Assembly (NCBI GenBank): GCA_965214485.1
Contig: CBDCBW010000015.1
Span: forward strand, 310,001-374,000
Direction: 5' to 3'
Length of the DNA stretch: 64,000 nucleotides
From: JANQRZ01 sp965214485
Lineage (GTDB): Bacteria > Bacteroidota > Rhodothermia > Rhodothermales > JANQRZ01
In this document: positions 43,770 to 51,908 of the stretch, in pieces
Position numbering within the stretch: the first letter of the stretch is position 1
How the letters are laid out: every line of letters starts with the position of its first letter
Position numbers and translations under genes: made by a program
The notes under the pieces: model-generated
Databases searched by the model: none
The model's input: the letters and a program-made list of their open reading frames with translations, nothing else
What the model was told of the DNA's origin: nothing

Positions 43770-44243
43770 TTATCGGGATGCCTCTACTTGCACTATGGCC
43801 GTGCCCTGGTCTTGACCGAATGTTGGACTACGCCCACTATATACCATGTAGTTAAATAGGAAAAACCCTGGTTCAGGACCTGTGTCGAAGGTGACAATAC
43901 CCTCGTCGTTGCTATCAGTAATCTCTCCCAGCGCTGTTCCAGTGACAGCAGCGATCCCACCCAAATACAGGGTGTCGCCATTCGCATCGTTATCGTTGGC
44001 AAGAACATCCACAGAGACTGCCCTGTTGACGGTTGCTCTCACATAGTCAGGTTGAGCTCTGGGAGGACTGGGAGGTGCCTCCTTCGAATCACTAGCAGAT
44101 TCTCCACCGAGTGGAAGTATCCCAATTCTTAGTTGAGCGAGACCTACGAGCAGACCAAGTACCCCAACTGGAAGACCCAGAGCCGTATGCGTGCTAGGTA
44201 GCGACCATCTCAGCCATTGCTTACGAGAGGGGATTGAACTCAT
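43770..44243 (-). CDS. Membrane-anchored protein with cadherin-like/Ig-like domain
   Basis: 157 residues from the ATG at 44243. One N-terminal transmembrane helix (ALGLPVGVLGLLVGLAQLRIG), a Pro/Ser linker, then an Ig-like domain with the VDVLANDNDANGDTLYL motif typical of tandem adhesin domains (Cadherin_4/Big_9). Only one repeat is present where relatives have many, so it may be a fragment or a miniature member. The local DNA is AT-richer than average. Confidence 0.6.
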   Translation of the reverse strand: MSSIPSRKQWLRWSLPSTHTALGLPVGVLGLLVGLAQLRIGILPLGGESASDSKEAPPSPPRAQPDYVRATVNRAVSVDVLANDNDANGDTLYLGGIAAVTGTALGEITDSNDEGIVTFDTGPEPGFFLFNYMVYSGRSPTFGQDQGTAIVQVEASR

Positions 44244-44259
44244 ACGCGCAGGAGATACG

Positions 44260-44448
44260 TTATCGCTTGCCGGTCGCCCCCGTACCGGAGACTCCCGCCG
44301 CTCTCGGCTTGAGTTGCACAACGTTCCGCCCGTCCTCATCTTGCCTCTTGCGAAGGTCCCGGCAGATCGCTTTCACGTCAAAACCGAATCGTGCAGCGTA
44401 CTCCTCGCGGGCCTCACGCACCTCGGCAACAATGGGATCATCTTTCAT
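44260..44448 (-). CDS. Putative antitoxin of the adjacent PIN toxin
   Basis: 62 residues. MKDDPIVAEVREAREEYAARFGFD and a Lys/Arg-rich tail. It starts 4 bases after the PIN toxin stop, the toxin-first arrangement known for one class of VapC-like pairs. Assigned by context and size rather than by a recognised fold. Confidence 0.6.
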   Translation of the reverse strand: MKDDPIVAEVREAREEYAARFGFDVKAICRDLRKRQDEDGRNVVQLKPRAAGVSGTGATGKR

Positions 44449-44452
44449 AGGG

Positions 44453-44926
44453 CTACGCCTCCAAGAGTTCTTCGGGGGTGCATAGGATGGGCGGTTCGCA
44501 TCCACTTGAACGGCACACCCACTCTATCTTGTTTCGCATCGCGGCGTTGGCGATGTGCTTGCAGTTCCACGTCAACAAATACTCCATGCCGTGGATGGCA
44601 GCTGTAGCGATGTGGACCGCATCCAGGGCCGCTTTTTGCGGAAGAGGCCCTTCGCGGAGCAGGCGTTCAGCGATCTCTTCTACGTCTTCGGCGATGTCGA
44701 GGAGCGGCAGAAGAGAGAGTGCCGTAAGCCTAGACTCGGCTGCTGTCTTGTCTCCCCGACCGGCCTCATCGAGAACTGGTTTTGAGGTGTAAAGCGTGAA
44801 GTCCCCACGCCTGTCATGCCACCACCGGTCCGTGATCTGCTGATGGGCCGCGACAATGAGGTCCGCACTGGGTCGAGACGTGAGGTAGCCAACGACACTG
44901 GTTTCGATGTAGACCTTCGGCTTCAT
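44453..44926 (-). CDS. PIN-domain toxin (VapC-like)
   Basis: 157 residues from the ATG at 44926. PIN signatures: acidic KVYIETSVVGYL at the N-terminus, LDEAGRGD, then ALDAVHIATAAIHGMEYLLTWNCKHIANA. The first acidic ligand is Glu (YIETS) as in several PIN subfamilies. Predicted RNase; paired with the small gene downstream. Confidence 0.8.
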   Translation of the reverse strand: MKPKVYIETSVVGYLTSRPSADLIVAAHQQITDRWWHDRRGDFTLYTSKPVLDEAGRGDKTAAESRLTALSLLPLLDIAEDVEEIAERLLREGPLPQKAALDAVHIATAAIHGMEYLLTWNCKHIANAAMRNKIEWVCRSSGCEPPILCTPEELLEA

Positions 44927-45000
44927 AAACCAAAGGTACTCAGGTTCAGGGCGCGCGGTCTCGGTAGCTTGCGGCCCCTCGCCTCCGACACCCGCCCCCG

Positions 45001-46638
45001 ATGCGCCTCCTCCTTGTCTCTCTCCTTCTGCTCCCCTTCCTTCTGCTCCCCGTCGCCGTGTCCGCCGTCGCACAGCCCGCGCCTGCCGATCCCGTCGGCC
45101 CTGCCGGCTACCGCCCCGGCGTCGACGCCGAGCGCTACACGTTCCGGCTCGGCCTCACCGACGCCTCGGACCGGATCGAGGGCGAGGCCGACGTCGCGGT
45201 CCGCTTCACCGCCGCCGGCCTCCCCGCGCTCGTGCTCGACCTCGTCGGGCCGAGGGCGGACGGCACCGGGATGACCGTCGGGCGCGTCACCGAGGACGGC
45301 CGGCCGGTGGCCTTCGAGCAGACCGACACCGCGCTGCGGATTCCGCTCGCCACGCCGCCGGCACCCGACGAGCGGCGGACCTACACCGTGGGCTACGCCG
45401 GGGTCCCCGCCGACGGCCTCGTCATCGCCACGAATCGCCACGGCGACCGGACGTTCTTCGGCGACAACTGGCCCAACCGCGCCCGCCACTGGCTCCCGAC
45501 GGTCGATCACCCCTCGGACAAGGCCCTCATCGAGTGGGCCGTCACCGCGCCCGACCACTACCAGGTCGTGGCGAACGGGCGGCTGCGCGAAGAGACCGAC
45601 GTGGGCGGCGGCCTCCGCCTGACGCGGTGGGCCTCGACCGCCCCGCTCGCCACCAAGATCGCGGTCGTCGGCGTGGCCCGATTCGCCGTGGACTACGTCG
45701 ACGAGGTCGGCGGGGTGCCCGTCGCGTCGTGGGTCTATCCGCAGGACCGCGAGGCCGGGTTCTTCGACTACGCCCGCGCCGAGCGGGTGCTGGAGGTGTT
45801 CACCCTGCTCCTCGGCCCCTACCCCTTCGCCAAGCTCGCGAACGTGCAGTCCACGACGCGCTACGGCGGGATGGAGAACGCGAGCGCGATCTTCTACGAC
45901 GAGAACTCGGTCACCGGCACGCGCTCGTCGGAGAGCCTGATCGCGCACGAGGTGGCGCACCAGTGGTTCGGCAACGCCGTCACCGAGCGCGACTGGCCGC
46001 ACCTGTGGCTGAGCGAGGGCTTCGCGACCTACCTCACCCACGTCTACCACGAGTTCACCTACGGCCGCGACGCCCTCGAAGCCCGCCTCCGCGCCGACCG
46101 CGACCGCGTCGTCGCCTTTGCCCAGGCGCAGCCGACCCGCCCGCTCGTGGACACGACCTACGCCGCCCCGACCGACCTCCTCAACCCGAACTCGTACCAG
46201 AAGGGCGGGTGGGTGCTCCACCTGCTCCGCCGGCATGTCGGCGACGAGGCGTTCTTCGACGGGCTGCGCGCGTTCTACGACCGGCACCGGGGCGAGAACG
46301 TGACCACCGCCGACTTCCGCCGCATCATGGAGGACGTCTCCGGGCAGGACCTCGGGACCTTCTTCGCGCAGTGGACCGAGCGCCCCGGCGTCCCCCGCCT
46401 CGACGCAACCTGGAGCTGGGGCGACGGCACCCTCAGCCTCGACCTCCGGCAGGGCGGCGAGGTGTGGGCCTTCCCGCTCGACGTCGGGATCGTGACGGCA
46501 GAGGGCGTGCGCGTTGAAACTGTGACGGTAGATGAATTGACGGAGACCGTGGCGATACCGCTCGACGCACCGCCGCAGGACATCGTTCTCGATCCGAACG
46601 TGAACCTGCTGGCCGCGCTCTCGCTCCGTGCGGAATGA
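45001..46638 (+). CDS. M1-family metallo-aminopeptidase, secreted
   Basis: 545 residues. Signal peptide (about 1-24), an N-terminal beta-sandwich, and a catalytic domain with the exopeptidase motif GGMENA, zinc site HEVAHQWFGN and the downstream Glu in LWLSEGFATYL. The helical C-terminal domain of long M1 enzymes is short. Predicted to trim peptides in the periplasm or outside. Its 3' side abuts the hppA-remnant region. Confidence 0.92.
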   Translation: MRLLLVSLLLLPFLLLPVAVSAVAQPAPADPVGPAGYRPGVDAERYTFRLGLTDASDRIEGEADVAVRFTAAGLPALVLDLVGPRADGTGMTVGRVTEDGRPVAFEQTDTALRIPLATPPAPDERRTYTVGYAGVPADGLVIATNRHGDRTFFGDNWPNRARHWLPTVDHPSDKALIEWAVTAPDHYQVVANGRLREETDVGGGLRLTRWASTAPLATKIAVVGVARFAVDYVDEVGGVPVASWVYPQDREAGFFDYARAERVLEVFTLLLGPYPFAKLANVQSTTRYGGMENASAIFYDENSVTGTRSSESLIAHEVAHQWFGNAVTERDWPHLWLSEGFATYLTHVYHEFTYGRDALEARLRADRDRVVAFAQAQPTRPLVDTTYAAPTDLLNPNSYQKGGWVLHLLRRHVGDEAFFDGLRAFYDRHRGENVTTADFRRIMEDVSGQDLGTFFAQWTERPGVPRLDATWSWGDGTLSLDLRQGGEVWAFPLDVGIVTAEGVRVETVTVDELTETVAIPLDAPPQDIVLDPNVNLLAALSLRAE

Positions 46639-46645
46639 CGTTCAT

Positions 46646-46696
46646 GGCAAAGCCCGGACCCGCTGACGCAAACGCGCAGCAGGACCTGGCTTTGCC
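46646..46696. terminator. hppA-type terminator hairpin, remnant 1
   Basis: GGCAAAGCC (46646-46654) pairs with GGCTTTGCC (46688-46696). The inner sequence CCCGG..GCGCAGCAGGA matches the terminators at 47645, 52315 and, in outline, 57807. Confidence 0.65.
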
Positions 46697-46702
46697 GTTC
46701 GG

Positions 46703-46731
46703 GTAGGGGCAGGTTTCAAACCCGCCCCTAC
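46703..46731. repeat. GTAGGGGC palindrome, remnant 1
   Basis: GTAGGGGC (46703-46710) and GCCCCTAC (46724-46731) with near-palindromic AGGTTTCAAACCC between. The same element type lies just past the stop of remnant 2 and of full hppA. Confidence 0.8.
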
Positions 46732-46747
46732 AACGCTTCCATCAACC

Positions 46748-46915
46748 TCACGCGATCAGCGGGGCGATCACGAGCGCGACGACCGCGATGAGCTTGAGCA
46801 GACGCCCACTCGGACCCAAGGCGTCCTTGCCGTAGGCGACACCGTCGAAGGGCACACGCCGCCCTCGATGCGCCCCGCGTTGTCCCACACGCCGCCGGAA
46901 ACCCCCGGCACTCCC
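46748..46915 (-). pseudogene. hppA 3'-end remnant 1 (most degraded)
   Basis: The minus strand retains pieces of the pyrophosphatase C-terminus: GVWDNAGRIEGG, then, after frame disruptions, KLIAVVALVIAPLIA and the TGA at 46750-46748. Internal deletions remove most of the VHKAAVVGDTVGDPLKDTSG region. It sits between the M1 aminopeptidase and VapBC and is the outermost of three remnants. Confidence 0.8.
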
Positions 46916-46926
46916 CCTCGTTGATC

Positions 46927-46943
46927 GCTATCAAAGTGATAGC
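46927..46943. promoter_or_regulatory. Palindromic operator of the VapBC pair
   Basis: GCTATCA AAG TGATAGC is a perfect 7-bp inverted repeat with a 3-bp spacer, 23 bases before the antitoxin ATG, as expected for autoregulation by an RHH-type VapB. Confidence 0.65.
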
Positions 46944-46965
46944 ACCCACCATCCGGTTTTCCCTT

Positions 46966-47202
46966 ATGGCTCAACTCCTGATCCGTGGTCTTGAAGACGC
47001 GACGGTCGAGCGCCTCAAGGCCCGGGCACGGGCGCGCAACCGCTCGCTCCAAGCCGAGACCCGCCGCATCCTCGAACAGGCCGCCGCCACCGACCCCGAC
47101 AGCTTTTGGTCGCAGGCTGATGCGTTCCGCCGTCATCTCGCAGCGAAGGGCGGTCCCGTGACAGACACCACGGCCGACCTCCGAGAGGACCGAGACCGGT
47201 GA
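46966..47202 (+). CDS. VapB/FitA-like ribbon-helix-helix antitoxin
   Basis: 78 residues from the ATG at 46966. MAQLLIRGLEDATVERLKARARARNRSLQAETRRILEQA is the Arc/FitA ribbon-helix-helix; the acidic tail should wrap the toxin. Its stop overlaps the GTG start of the toxin (GTGA). An upstream in-frame ATG at 46921 lies within the operator region and is less likely. Confidence 0.85.
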   Translation: MAQLLIRGLEDATVERLKARARARNRSLQAETRRILEQAAATDPDSFWSQADAFRRHLAAKGGPVTDTTADLREDRDR

Positions 47203-47621
47203 GGCCGCTCATCGTCGATGCGAGCGTGGCCGCGAAGTGGCTCTTCGAGGAAGAGCACAGCGAGGCCGCCGGTCGGCTCCGGGCCTACGCCTTCGACCTC
47301 CATGCTCCCGACTTCGTGCGGGTCGAGTTGGTGAACGTCGTCGCCAAGCACGAGCGGCGGGGTGCCCTCACCACGGCTGAGGCCCTGGAGGCGTCCCGCC
47401 TCATTCTCGCGCTCCCGCTCCAGCTTCATGCGTGGCAGGACCTGCTCGGCCCGGCCTTCGACCTAGCCCTGGAGACGAAACGGAGCGTGTATGACTGCCT
47501 TTACCTCGTCCTCGCCGTTGCTCTCGATGGGACCCTCGTGACCGCGGACCGGAAGTTTCACGCCACGCTCCCTGGAGCTCATGCTGCCCGCCTGCTCTGG
47601 GTCGAGGACATTCCGGCCTGA
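47199..47621 (+). CDS. VapC PIN-domain toxin
   Basis: 140 residues from GTG. PIN residues: Asp in LIVDASVAAKWLF, Glu in FVRVELVNVV, Asp in SVYDCLYLVLAV and Asp in TLVTADRKF. Predicted tRNA- or rRNA-cleaving RNase, neutralised by the preceding antitoxin. The pair lies between hppA remnants 1 and 2 and reads opposite to them. Confidence 0.88.
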   Translation: MRPLIVDASVAAKWLFEEEHSEAAGRLRAYAFDLHAPDFVRVELVNVVAKHERRGALTTAEALEASRLILALPLQLHAWQDLLGPAFDLALETKRSVYDCLYLVLAVALDGTLVTADRKFHATLPGAHAARLLWVEDIPA

Positions 47622-47644
47622 CGCACACGCTGCGCCCGCAGCAG

Positions 47645-47689
47645 AAAGCCCGGCCCCGCCAACGCAACTGCGCAGCAGGACCGGGCTTT
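47645..47689. terminator. hppA-type terminator hairpin, remnant 2
   Basis: AAAGCCCGG (47645-47653) pairs with CCGGGCTTT (47681-47689). Bidirectional: it can end vapC on plus and the remnant on minus. Confidence 0.7.
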
Positions 47690-47698
47690 GCCGTTCAG

Positions 47699-47727
47699 GT
47701 AGGGGCGAGTTTCAAACCTGCCCCTAC
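47699..47727. repeat. GTAGGGGC palindrome, remnant 2
   Basis: GTAGGGGC (47699-47706) and GCCCCTAC (47720-47727) around AGTTTCAAACCT, immediately after the remnant-2 stop codon. Confidence 0.8.
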
Positions 47728-47743
47728 AACGCTTCCATCAACC

Positions 47744-47990
47744 TCACGCGATCAGCGGGGCGATGACGAGGGCCACCACCGCGATCAGCTTCACCAGGAT
47801 GTTCAGGCTCGGGCCCGAGGTGTCCTTGAGCGGGTCGCCCACGGTGTCGCCGACGACGGCGGCCTTGTGGACCTCGGTGCCCTTGCCGTAGGTGACCCCG
47901 CCGAAGGTCACGCCGCCCTCGATGCGCTTCTTGGCGTTGTCCCACGCACCCCCGGTGTTCGACTGGAAGATCGCGGGGCACGCCCGAGAC
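47744..47990 (-). pseudogene. hppA 3'-end remnant 2 (frame intact)
   Basis: About 76 C-terminal codons of the pyrophosphatase survive in frame: IFQSNTGGAWDNAKKRIEGG, GVTYGKGTEVHKAAVVGDT, VGDPLKDTSGPSLNILVKL and IAVVALVIAPLIA, then stop. Upstream of IFQSN the match fades and shows GTGCCCCGCGATC where full hppA has GTGCTCATGGCGATC, a 2-base loss shared with remnant 3. It cannot work as a pump without the rest. Confidence 0.9.
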
Positions 47991-48012
47991 CGCCCGCCCC
48001 GATGAGATAGCA

Positions 48013-48050
48013 AGAGGCCCTGCCGACGGCGAAGAGTCGGCAGGGCCTCT
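48013..48050 (-). terminator. Terminator of the pseudopeptidase gene
   Basis: AGAGGCCCTGCCGAC (48013-48027) pairs perfectly with GTCGGCAGGGCCTCT (48036-48050), a 15-bp stem with an 8-base loop. The matching hairpin of the other module is at 52724-52757. Confidence 0.75.
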
Positions 48051-48090
48051 GAGTCAGGACACCTGCTGGGTCAGAGCATCTGCTCCCGCC

Positions 48091-50550
48091 TTAGCGCAGC
48101 AGCGTCACCCGCTCTGTGCCGACGAAGTCCCCCGCCGTGAGGCGCACGACGTAGACCCCGCTCGGGAGGCTGCGCCCGTCGAAGCGCGCCGTGTGATGAC
48201 CGGCCTCGTGTGGTCCCTCGGCGAGGCGGGCGACCTCGCGCCCGACGAGGTCGTAGACGGTGAGCCGGACCTCGGCGGCCTCGGGCAGCGCAAAGCGGAC
48301 CGTGGCTCCATCGCGGAACGGGTTCGGGGCTGCGCCCGAGAGCGCGTACGCTGCTGGCAGTGACGGTTCGGCACGCGCCGCCGCCGTCTCTCCAGTTCCA
48401 ATATCCTCTCCGTTTATGCCAGTGCCTTTGCCGCTGACGAGGTAGATGGTCCGTGTGGCTGAGGCTGTCGTGCCGTCGCTGTCGGTGACCCTGACGCGGA
48501 GTCGGAAGGTGGGGGGGCTGGTCTCCGAGATGCGGAAGGAGAGTTGGGAGCCGGTACCGGCCGCCCTCCAGATTCCACATATAGGATTGTCTGGGCCTCG
48601 GCTGGCTATTGCACCGCTCCCGAGGTGCTGAAGTCTCGTGGGCAGGCGATGGGGCAGCGGAGTCGCCGCTGATGCCGCAGCCTCCACGCCTGTGTCCCCG
48701 CTGCGGCAATAGGGGTTGCTGCCGGTGCAATCATCGTCGTCGCACTCGTAGAGATATTCCCAGATGTAATCGCGGTAAGACGGTTCCCCTCCACTAAGGC
48801 GAGCCGTCCAGGTGTAATGCTGGCTTCTGACGACCTCGGCCGGGCCTTCGATACGCACGCTCAACGGCGGTCGCGGGGTTACCATCGTGTAGGCCACCTC
48901 GTAGGTCTGGGGGGACCGGGGGAGGTCTCCATACTCTATGATCCGCCCCAGGGCGTCGTAGAAAGTAGCCCTCCAGTAGTAGCCCTCAACGTTGAACCCT
49001 GAAGCGTCCACCGAGGTGACGCTGAGCGACTTGAGGAGAAAGTCGTTCACGCTCTCGTAATGGTTGTCCTCGGCAACGATTCGCGTATCCGTCCCGTCGC
49101 TCTCCGCCCAGCGGGCCCACACGTCGGGGGCGCTCGACGGGGAGATGTCGCCGAAGTTGACGCGTCCGGTAAAGCGCTTGAGTTGCCCGGTCGCTCTGGC
49201 GAACGCACGCCCTTGCGGAGTGAAGTTGCCCCAGTTCGTGAGCGTGACCGTGCGCGAGTCCGCCGTCTGCGTGCTGACGTTCGAGACACCCGTAGCCGTT
49301 TTGTGCCGGAACACGTTGGCTTTGGCGTAGCGGAGCGCGCGTCCGGCGTCCACGACTCCGAAGCCCGTGGCGTCGTCGAAGCCCGCCGTGCCTACGTCGC
49401 GGGCCGTCCGCTGCAAGACCTGCTCAATGTCCTCGCCGGTGAGGTGAAAGCGCCTGGCTTTGATGAGCGAGGCGACACCCGCCGTGATGGAGGCCGCCGC
49501 GACGGTCCCGCCGAAGTCCGTCCGGTAAGCCGAGTTGGATTCGCCCGACGTAGCGACGACGTCCTTCGCCATCGCCGCCACATCCACGTAGGGCCGCCGC
49601 ACTGTCTGATCCCAGACAACAGGTTGGTTGGCTTGGTTTAGCTCTACACCGCCGACGGTGACGACGTAGCGGTCGCTGAGCGCGGGAGCGTAGCTGATCC
49701 CGTCGGAGTACGGGCCGTGGTCCCCCATCGGCGCGACGACTACGTCCCCGTCCACGGTCACGGCGCTGGCCGTCTCAACCTGGAAGGCGCGGAATGGTGT
49801 CGGTGGGCTGGAACAGCCGCTCCCGAAGCAGAGGTCTCGGAAGAGCGTGCCGATGGATTCGCTAAGGCTGTTGACCGCGGGCTGAGGTGGATTCGTAGTG
49901 GGGAACTGCTGTGGGAGAGGGTTGGGCGGTGGGAAGTTCTCGGCGGCTATACCGGAGACGGCTCCTTGGCTGAGGTAGTCGTTGAAGAGGCCCGATGGGA
50001 TACTGTAGGTGATAAGGTGTACCTCCACACTGTGATCCTGTCGGGCCTGCGCCATGCGCTCGGCAAGCACCCCCTCACGGAAGCGAAACGTCTCGGAGCC
50101 AAGGTTGAGGAGGTGGCACTCGTCGTCGCCTGAGCTGCACCCCCCTGACTCCAGCAGGCTATACGTCCGTATGCCAGTCTGCCGAGCGACGCCCGCCATA
50201 CCGAGGGCATTGTTGGTACGGGCTCCGGCGATGCCGGCTGCTTCGGTGGCGTAGCCGAGGCCGGGACGGTCCACGCCGTTGTCTCCGGAAGGCGGTAACG
50301 CGCGCCCGTCGAGGTCTTCGTGCCCATAGCGGATGCCGGTGAGCGACTGTACGCCGATGCGGGCGTAGGGCGAGCCTTGCGTCACCGCCCACGCCTCGTC
50401 TACGTGGTGGACGTCGAAGAGGTAGTCCTGATCGCCGGAGATGACAAAGGGATCGTTCGTCTGGCCGTAAGCGACGCCCGTCGAGAGACAGAGCGCGAGA
50501 AGGAGGAGAACCGCGTGGCGGTAGCTGGAGTATGGATGTGATCGTGTCAT
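48091..50550 (-). CDS. S8-family pseudopeptidase with Ig-like domain and T9SS tail
   Basis: 819 residues from the ATG at 50550; signal peptide 1-30. The subtilase scaffold is recognisable, but every catalytic position is replaced: Asp becomes Leu70 (GVQSLTGI), His becomes Tyr100 (GYATEAAG), the oxyanion Asn becomes Asp277 (APMGDHG) and Ser becomes Val350 (GGTVAAAS). An Ig/PKD-like domain with CTGSNPYCR follows, then a T9SS type A sorting domain (YDLVGREVARLAEG, GVYVVRL). The last 80 residues are almost identical to those of the active homologue at 52800-55343. Likely a surface binding or decoy protein rather than an enzyme. Confidence 0.88.
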   Translation of the reverse strand: MTRSHPYSSYRHAVLLLLALCLSTGVAYGQTNDPFVISGDQDYLFDVHHVDEAWAVTQGSPYARIGVQSLTGIRYGHEDLDGRALPPSGDNGVDRPGLGYATEAAGIAGARTNNALGMAGVARQTGIRTYSLLESGGCSSGDDECHLLNLGSETFRFREGVLAERMAQARQDHSVEVHLITYSIPSGLFNDYLSQGAVSGIAAENFPPPNPLPQQFPTTNPPQPAVNSLSESIGTLFRDLCFGSGCSSPPTPFRAFQVETASAVTVDGDVVVAPMGDHGPYSDGISYAPALSDRYVVTVGGVELNQANQPVVWDQTVRRPYVDVAAMAKDVVATSGESNSAYRTDFGGTVAAASITAGVASLIKARRFHLTGEDIEQVLQRTARDVGTAGFDDATGFGVVDAGRALRYAKANVFRHKTATGVSNVSTQTADSRTVTLTNWGNFTPQGRAFARATGQLKRFTGRVNFGDISPSSAPDVWARWAESDGTDTRIVAEDNHYESVNDFLLKSLSVTSVDASGFNVEGYYWRATFYDALGRIIEYGDLPRSPQTYEVAYTMVTPRPPLSVRIEGPAEVVRSQHYTWTARLSGGEPSYRDYIWEYLYECDDDDCTGSNPYCRSGDTGVEAAASAATPLPHRLPTRLQHLGSGAIASRGPDNPICGIWRAAGTGSQLSFRISETSPPTFRLRVRVTDSDGTTASATRTIYLVSGKGTGINGEDIGTGETAAARAEPSLPAAYALSGAAPNPFRDGATVRFALPEAAEVRLTVYDLVGREVARLAEGPHEAGHHTARFDGRSLPSGVYVVRLTAGDFVGTERVTLLR

Positions 50551-50728
50551 GGTGGTACCTGGTCTGGAATAGCAGGGGACATCGTGGCATGTGGCCTCCG
50601 CTCCCACTGAGGCCGGGGCCGCCGCGGCAACGGCGTGCTCCGGTCGGGATCGGGGGCCTCGTTGGTTCAGGCGTGCGTGGGTCTCGTCATAGGCAACGAG
50701 TGGTTGGTTGGAAAGAGATGAAGCCGAC

Positions 50729-51799
50729 TCAGTAACCGAGACGGCCTCCGCTGGGCGGAGGGAGAGGCGGGAACACCGGTACCGAGTCCGGCAGCGCGGG
50801 CCACAGCACGCGCTCCTGCCCCGAGCCGAGGTCGTAGGCGAAGGGGATCCAGCGCGCTCCCGGTCCCCGGTCCACGTCCCGGATGAAGAAGAACGAGGAG
50901 CCGTCGGCGGCCCAGCGCGGAACGTTGCCGCCGAACTCCGTGATGCGCCGCACATCGCCCCCGTCGCTGTTCATCAGGAACAACTGGTCGGCGTTCTCGA
51001 CCTCGCGCTGGAGCACGACCGTCTCGCTGACCGGACTCGGCACAGCAAAAATGGTGTAGATGGAGTCGCTCGGCACGTTGGTGATGTAGCGCCACGCGCC
51101 GGTCGCGAGGTCGTAGCGCGCCCAGTTGCCGTCGTACTCCTCGAAGAGCGGGTCCTCCCGGTAGACAAACTTTTGTCCGGTAACGTAAGTCTCATTTCCA
51201 CCGAGATACGTTGCCTGCATCAGTTCGAGGAGCGGCCCCTCGATCTCACCCGTCTCGGTGTCGAGGATGTAGAGGCCCCGCGCGTAGGCCTGCTGATAGC
51301 CTGTCGAAGCCACTGAGACCAGCAGCCGTCGCCCGTCGGCAAACCACCCGCCCCAGGCAGCGTTCTCGAAGTTGAAGAACAGGCTGTCCGCTCCCGACCA
51401 CTGCCGCGTCTGGCGCGTCTCCAGGTCCAGCGTGTAGAGGTAGACGTTCAGCCCAACCACAACGTTGACGGCGAGGCGTTCCTCACTCGGGTGCCAGAAG
51501 ACGCTGCCGGTGTTGACGCCGATGAACTCGGGGTCGCTGCCGTCGGCGTCGACGATCCAGAGCTGCCTGCGCGGGCTGAGTTGCTCGTCCGGCGTGCGCT
51601 GCCGCACGAGGGCGATGCGGCTGCCGTCGGGACTCGGCGCGAACTGCGTCAAGTGCTCGGTGCCAGGGAGGGCGTCGCCGCCGTAGTCGCCCGGCGCGAA
51701 GAGCGGCTCCTCCTCCGGCGGCGGAGCCACGGGCGAGGAGCATCCAGCCACTAGCAGGGGCACAGTGATGAAGCAAAGGAGAGACGGAAGAAGACGCAT
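50729..51799 (-). CDS. PD40/TolB-like propeller lipoprotein (module copy A)
   Basis: 356 residues from the ATG at 51799. Lipobox LLVAGC, then repeated PD40-type blades (FAPSPDGSRIALVRQ, LWIVDADGSDPEFIG, VFWHPSEERLAV, QLFLMNSDGGDVRRITEFGG, RWAADGSSFFFI). Predicted periplasmic or surface lipoprotein that could bind peptides or partner proteins. It sits between the AraC-type gene and the pseudopeptidase, all on the minus strand. The cargo sequence differs strongly from copy B although the promoter DNA is nearly the same. Confidence 0.82.
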   Translation of the reverse strand: MRLLPSLLCFITVPLLVAGCSSPVAPPPEEEPLFAPGDYGGDALPGTEHLTQFAPSPDGSRIALVRQRTPDEQLSPRRQLWIVDADGSDPEFIGVNTGSVFWHPSEERLAVNVVVGLNVYLYTLDLETRQTRQWSGADSLFFNFENAAWGGWFADGRRLLVSVASTGYQQAYARGLYILDTETGEIEGPLLELMQATYLGGNETYVTGQKFVYREDPLFEEYDGNWARYDLATGAWRYITNVPSDSIYTIFAVPSPVSETVVLQREVENADQLFLMNSDGGDVRRITEFGGNVPRWAADGSSFFFIRDVDRGPGARWIPFAYDLGSGQERVLWPALPDSVPVFPPLPPPSGGRLGY

Positions 51800-51828
51800 A
51801 TGGATCAGCGGGGGGGTAGGCGGAGCAC

Positions 51829-51836
51829 ACAACTTA
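51829..51836 (-). promoter_or_regulatory. Promoter -7 box of module copy A lipoprotein
   Basis: On the minus strand TAAGTTGT resembles TAnnTTTG and lies 30 bases before the ATG. The surrounding 80 bases up to the AraC stop are almost identical to those at 56449-56530, which suggests a conserved control region. Confidence 0.5.
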
Positions 51837-51908
51837 CCCATGTTCTACAGCGAAGTCCACCGAAAAACTTGGCATTTCCGGGCACCCTTTCCCACCGAAA
51901 GTCCGTGA

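Noticed and set aside
40439..43855. 1138-codon open frame on the plus strand
   Set aside because: Antisense shadow of the DUF2723 gene; Arg/Asp/His-rich with no domain pattern.
47744..48013. A functional small membrane protein from hppA remnant 2
   Set aside because: The frame is intact, but the sequence is only the last helix and loop of the pyrophosphatase with no promoter of its own; best read as a truncated duplicate.
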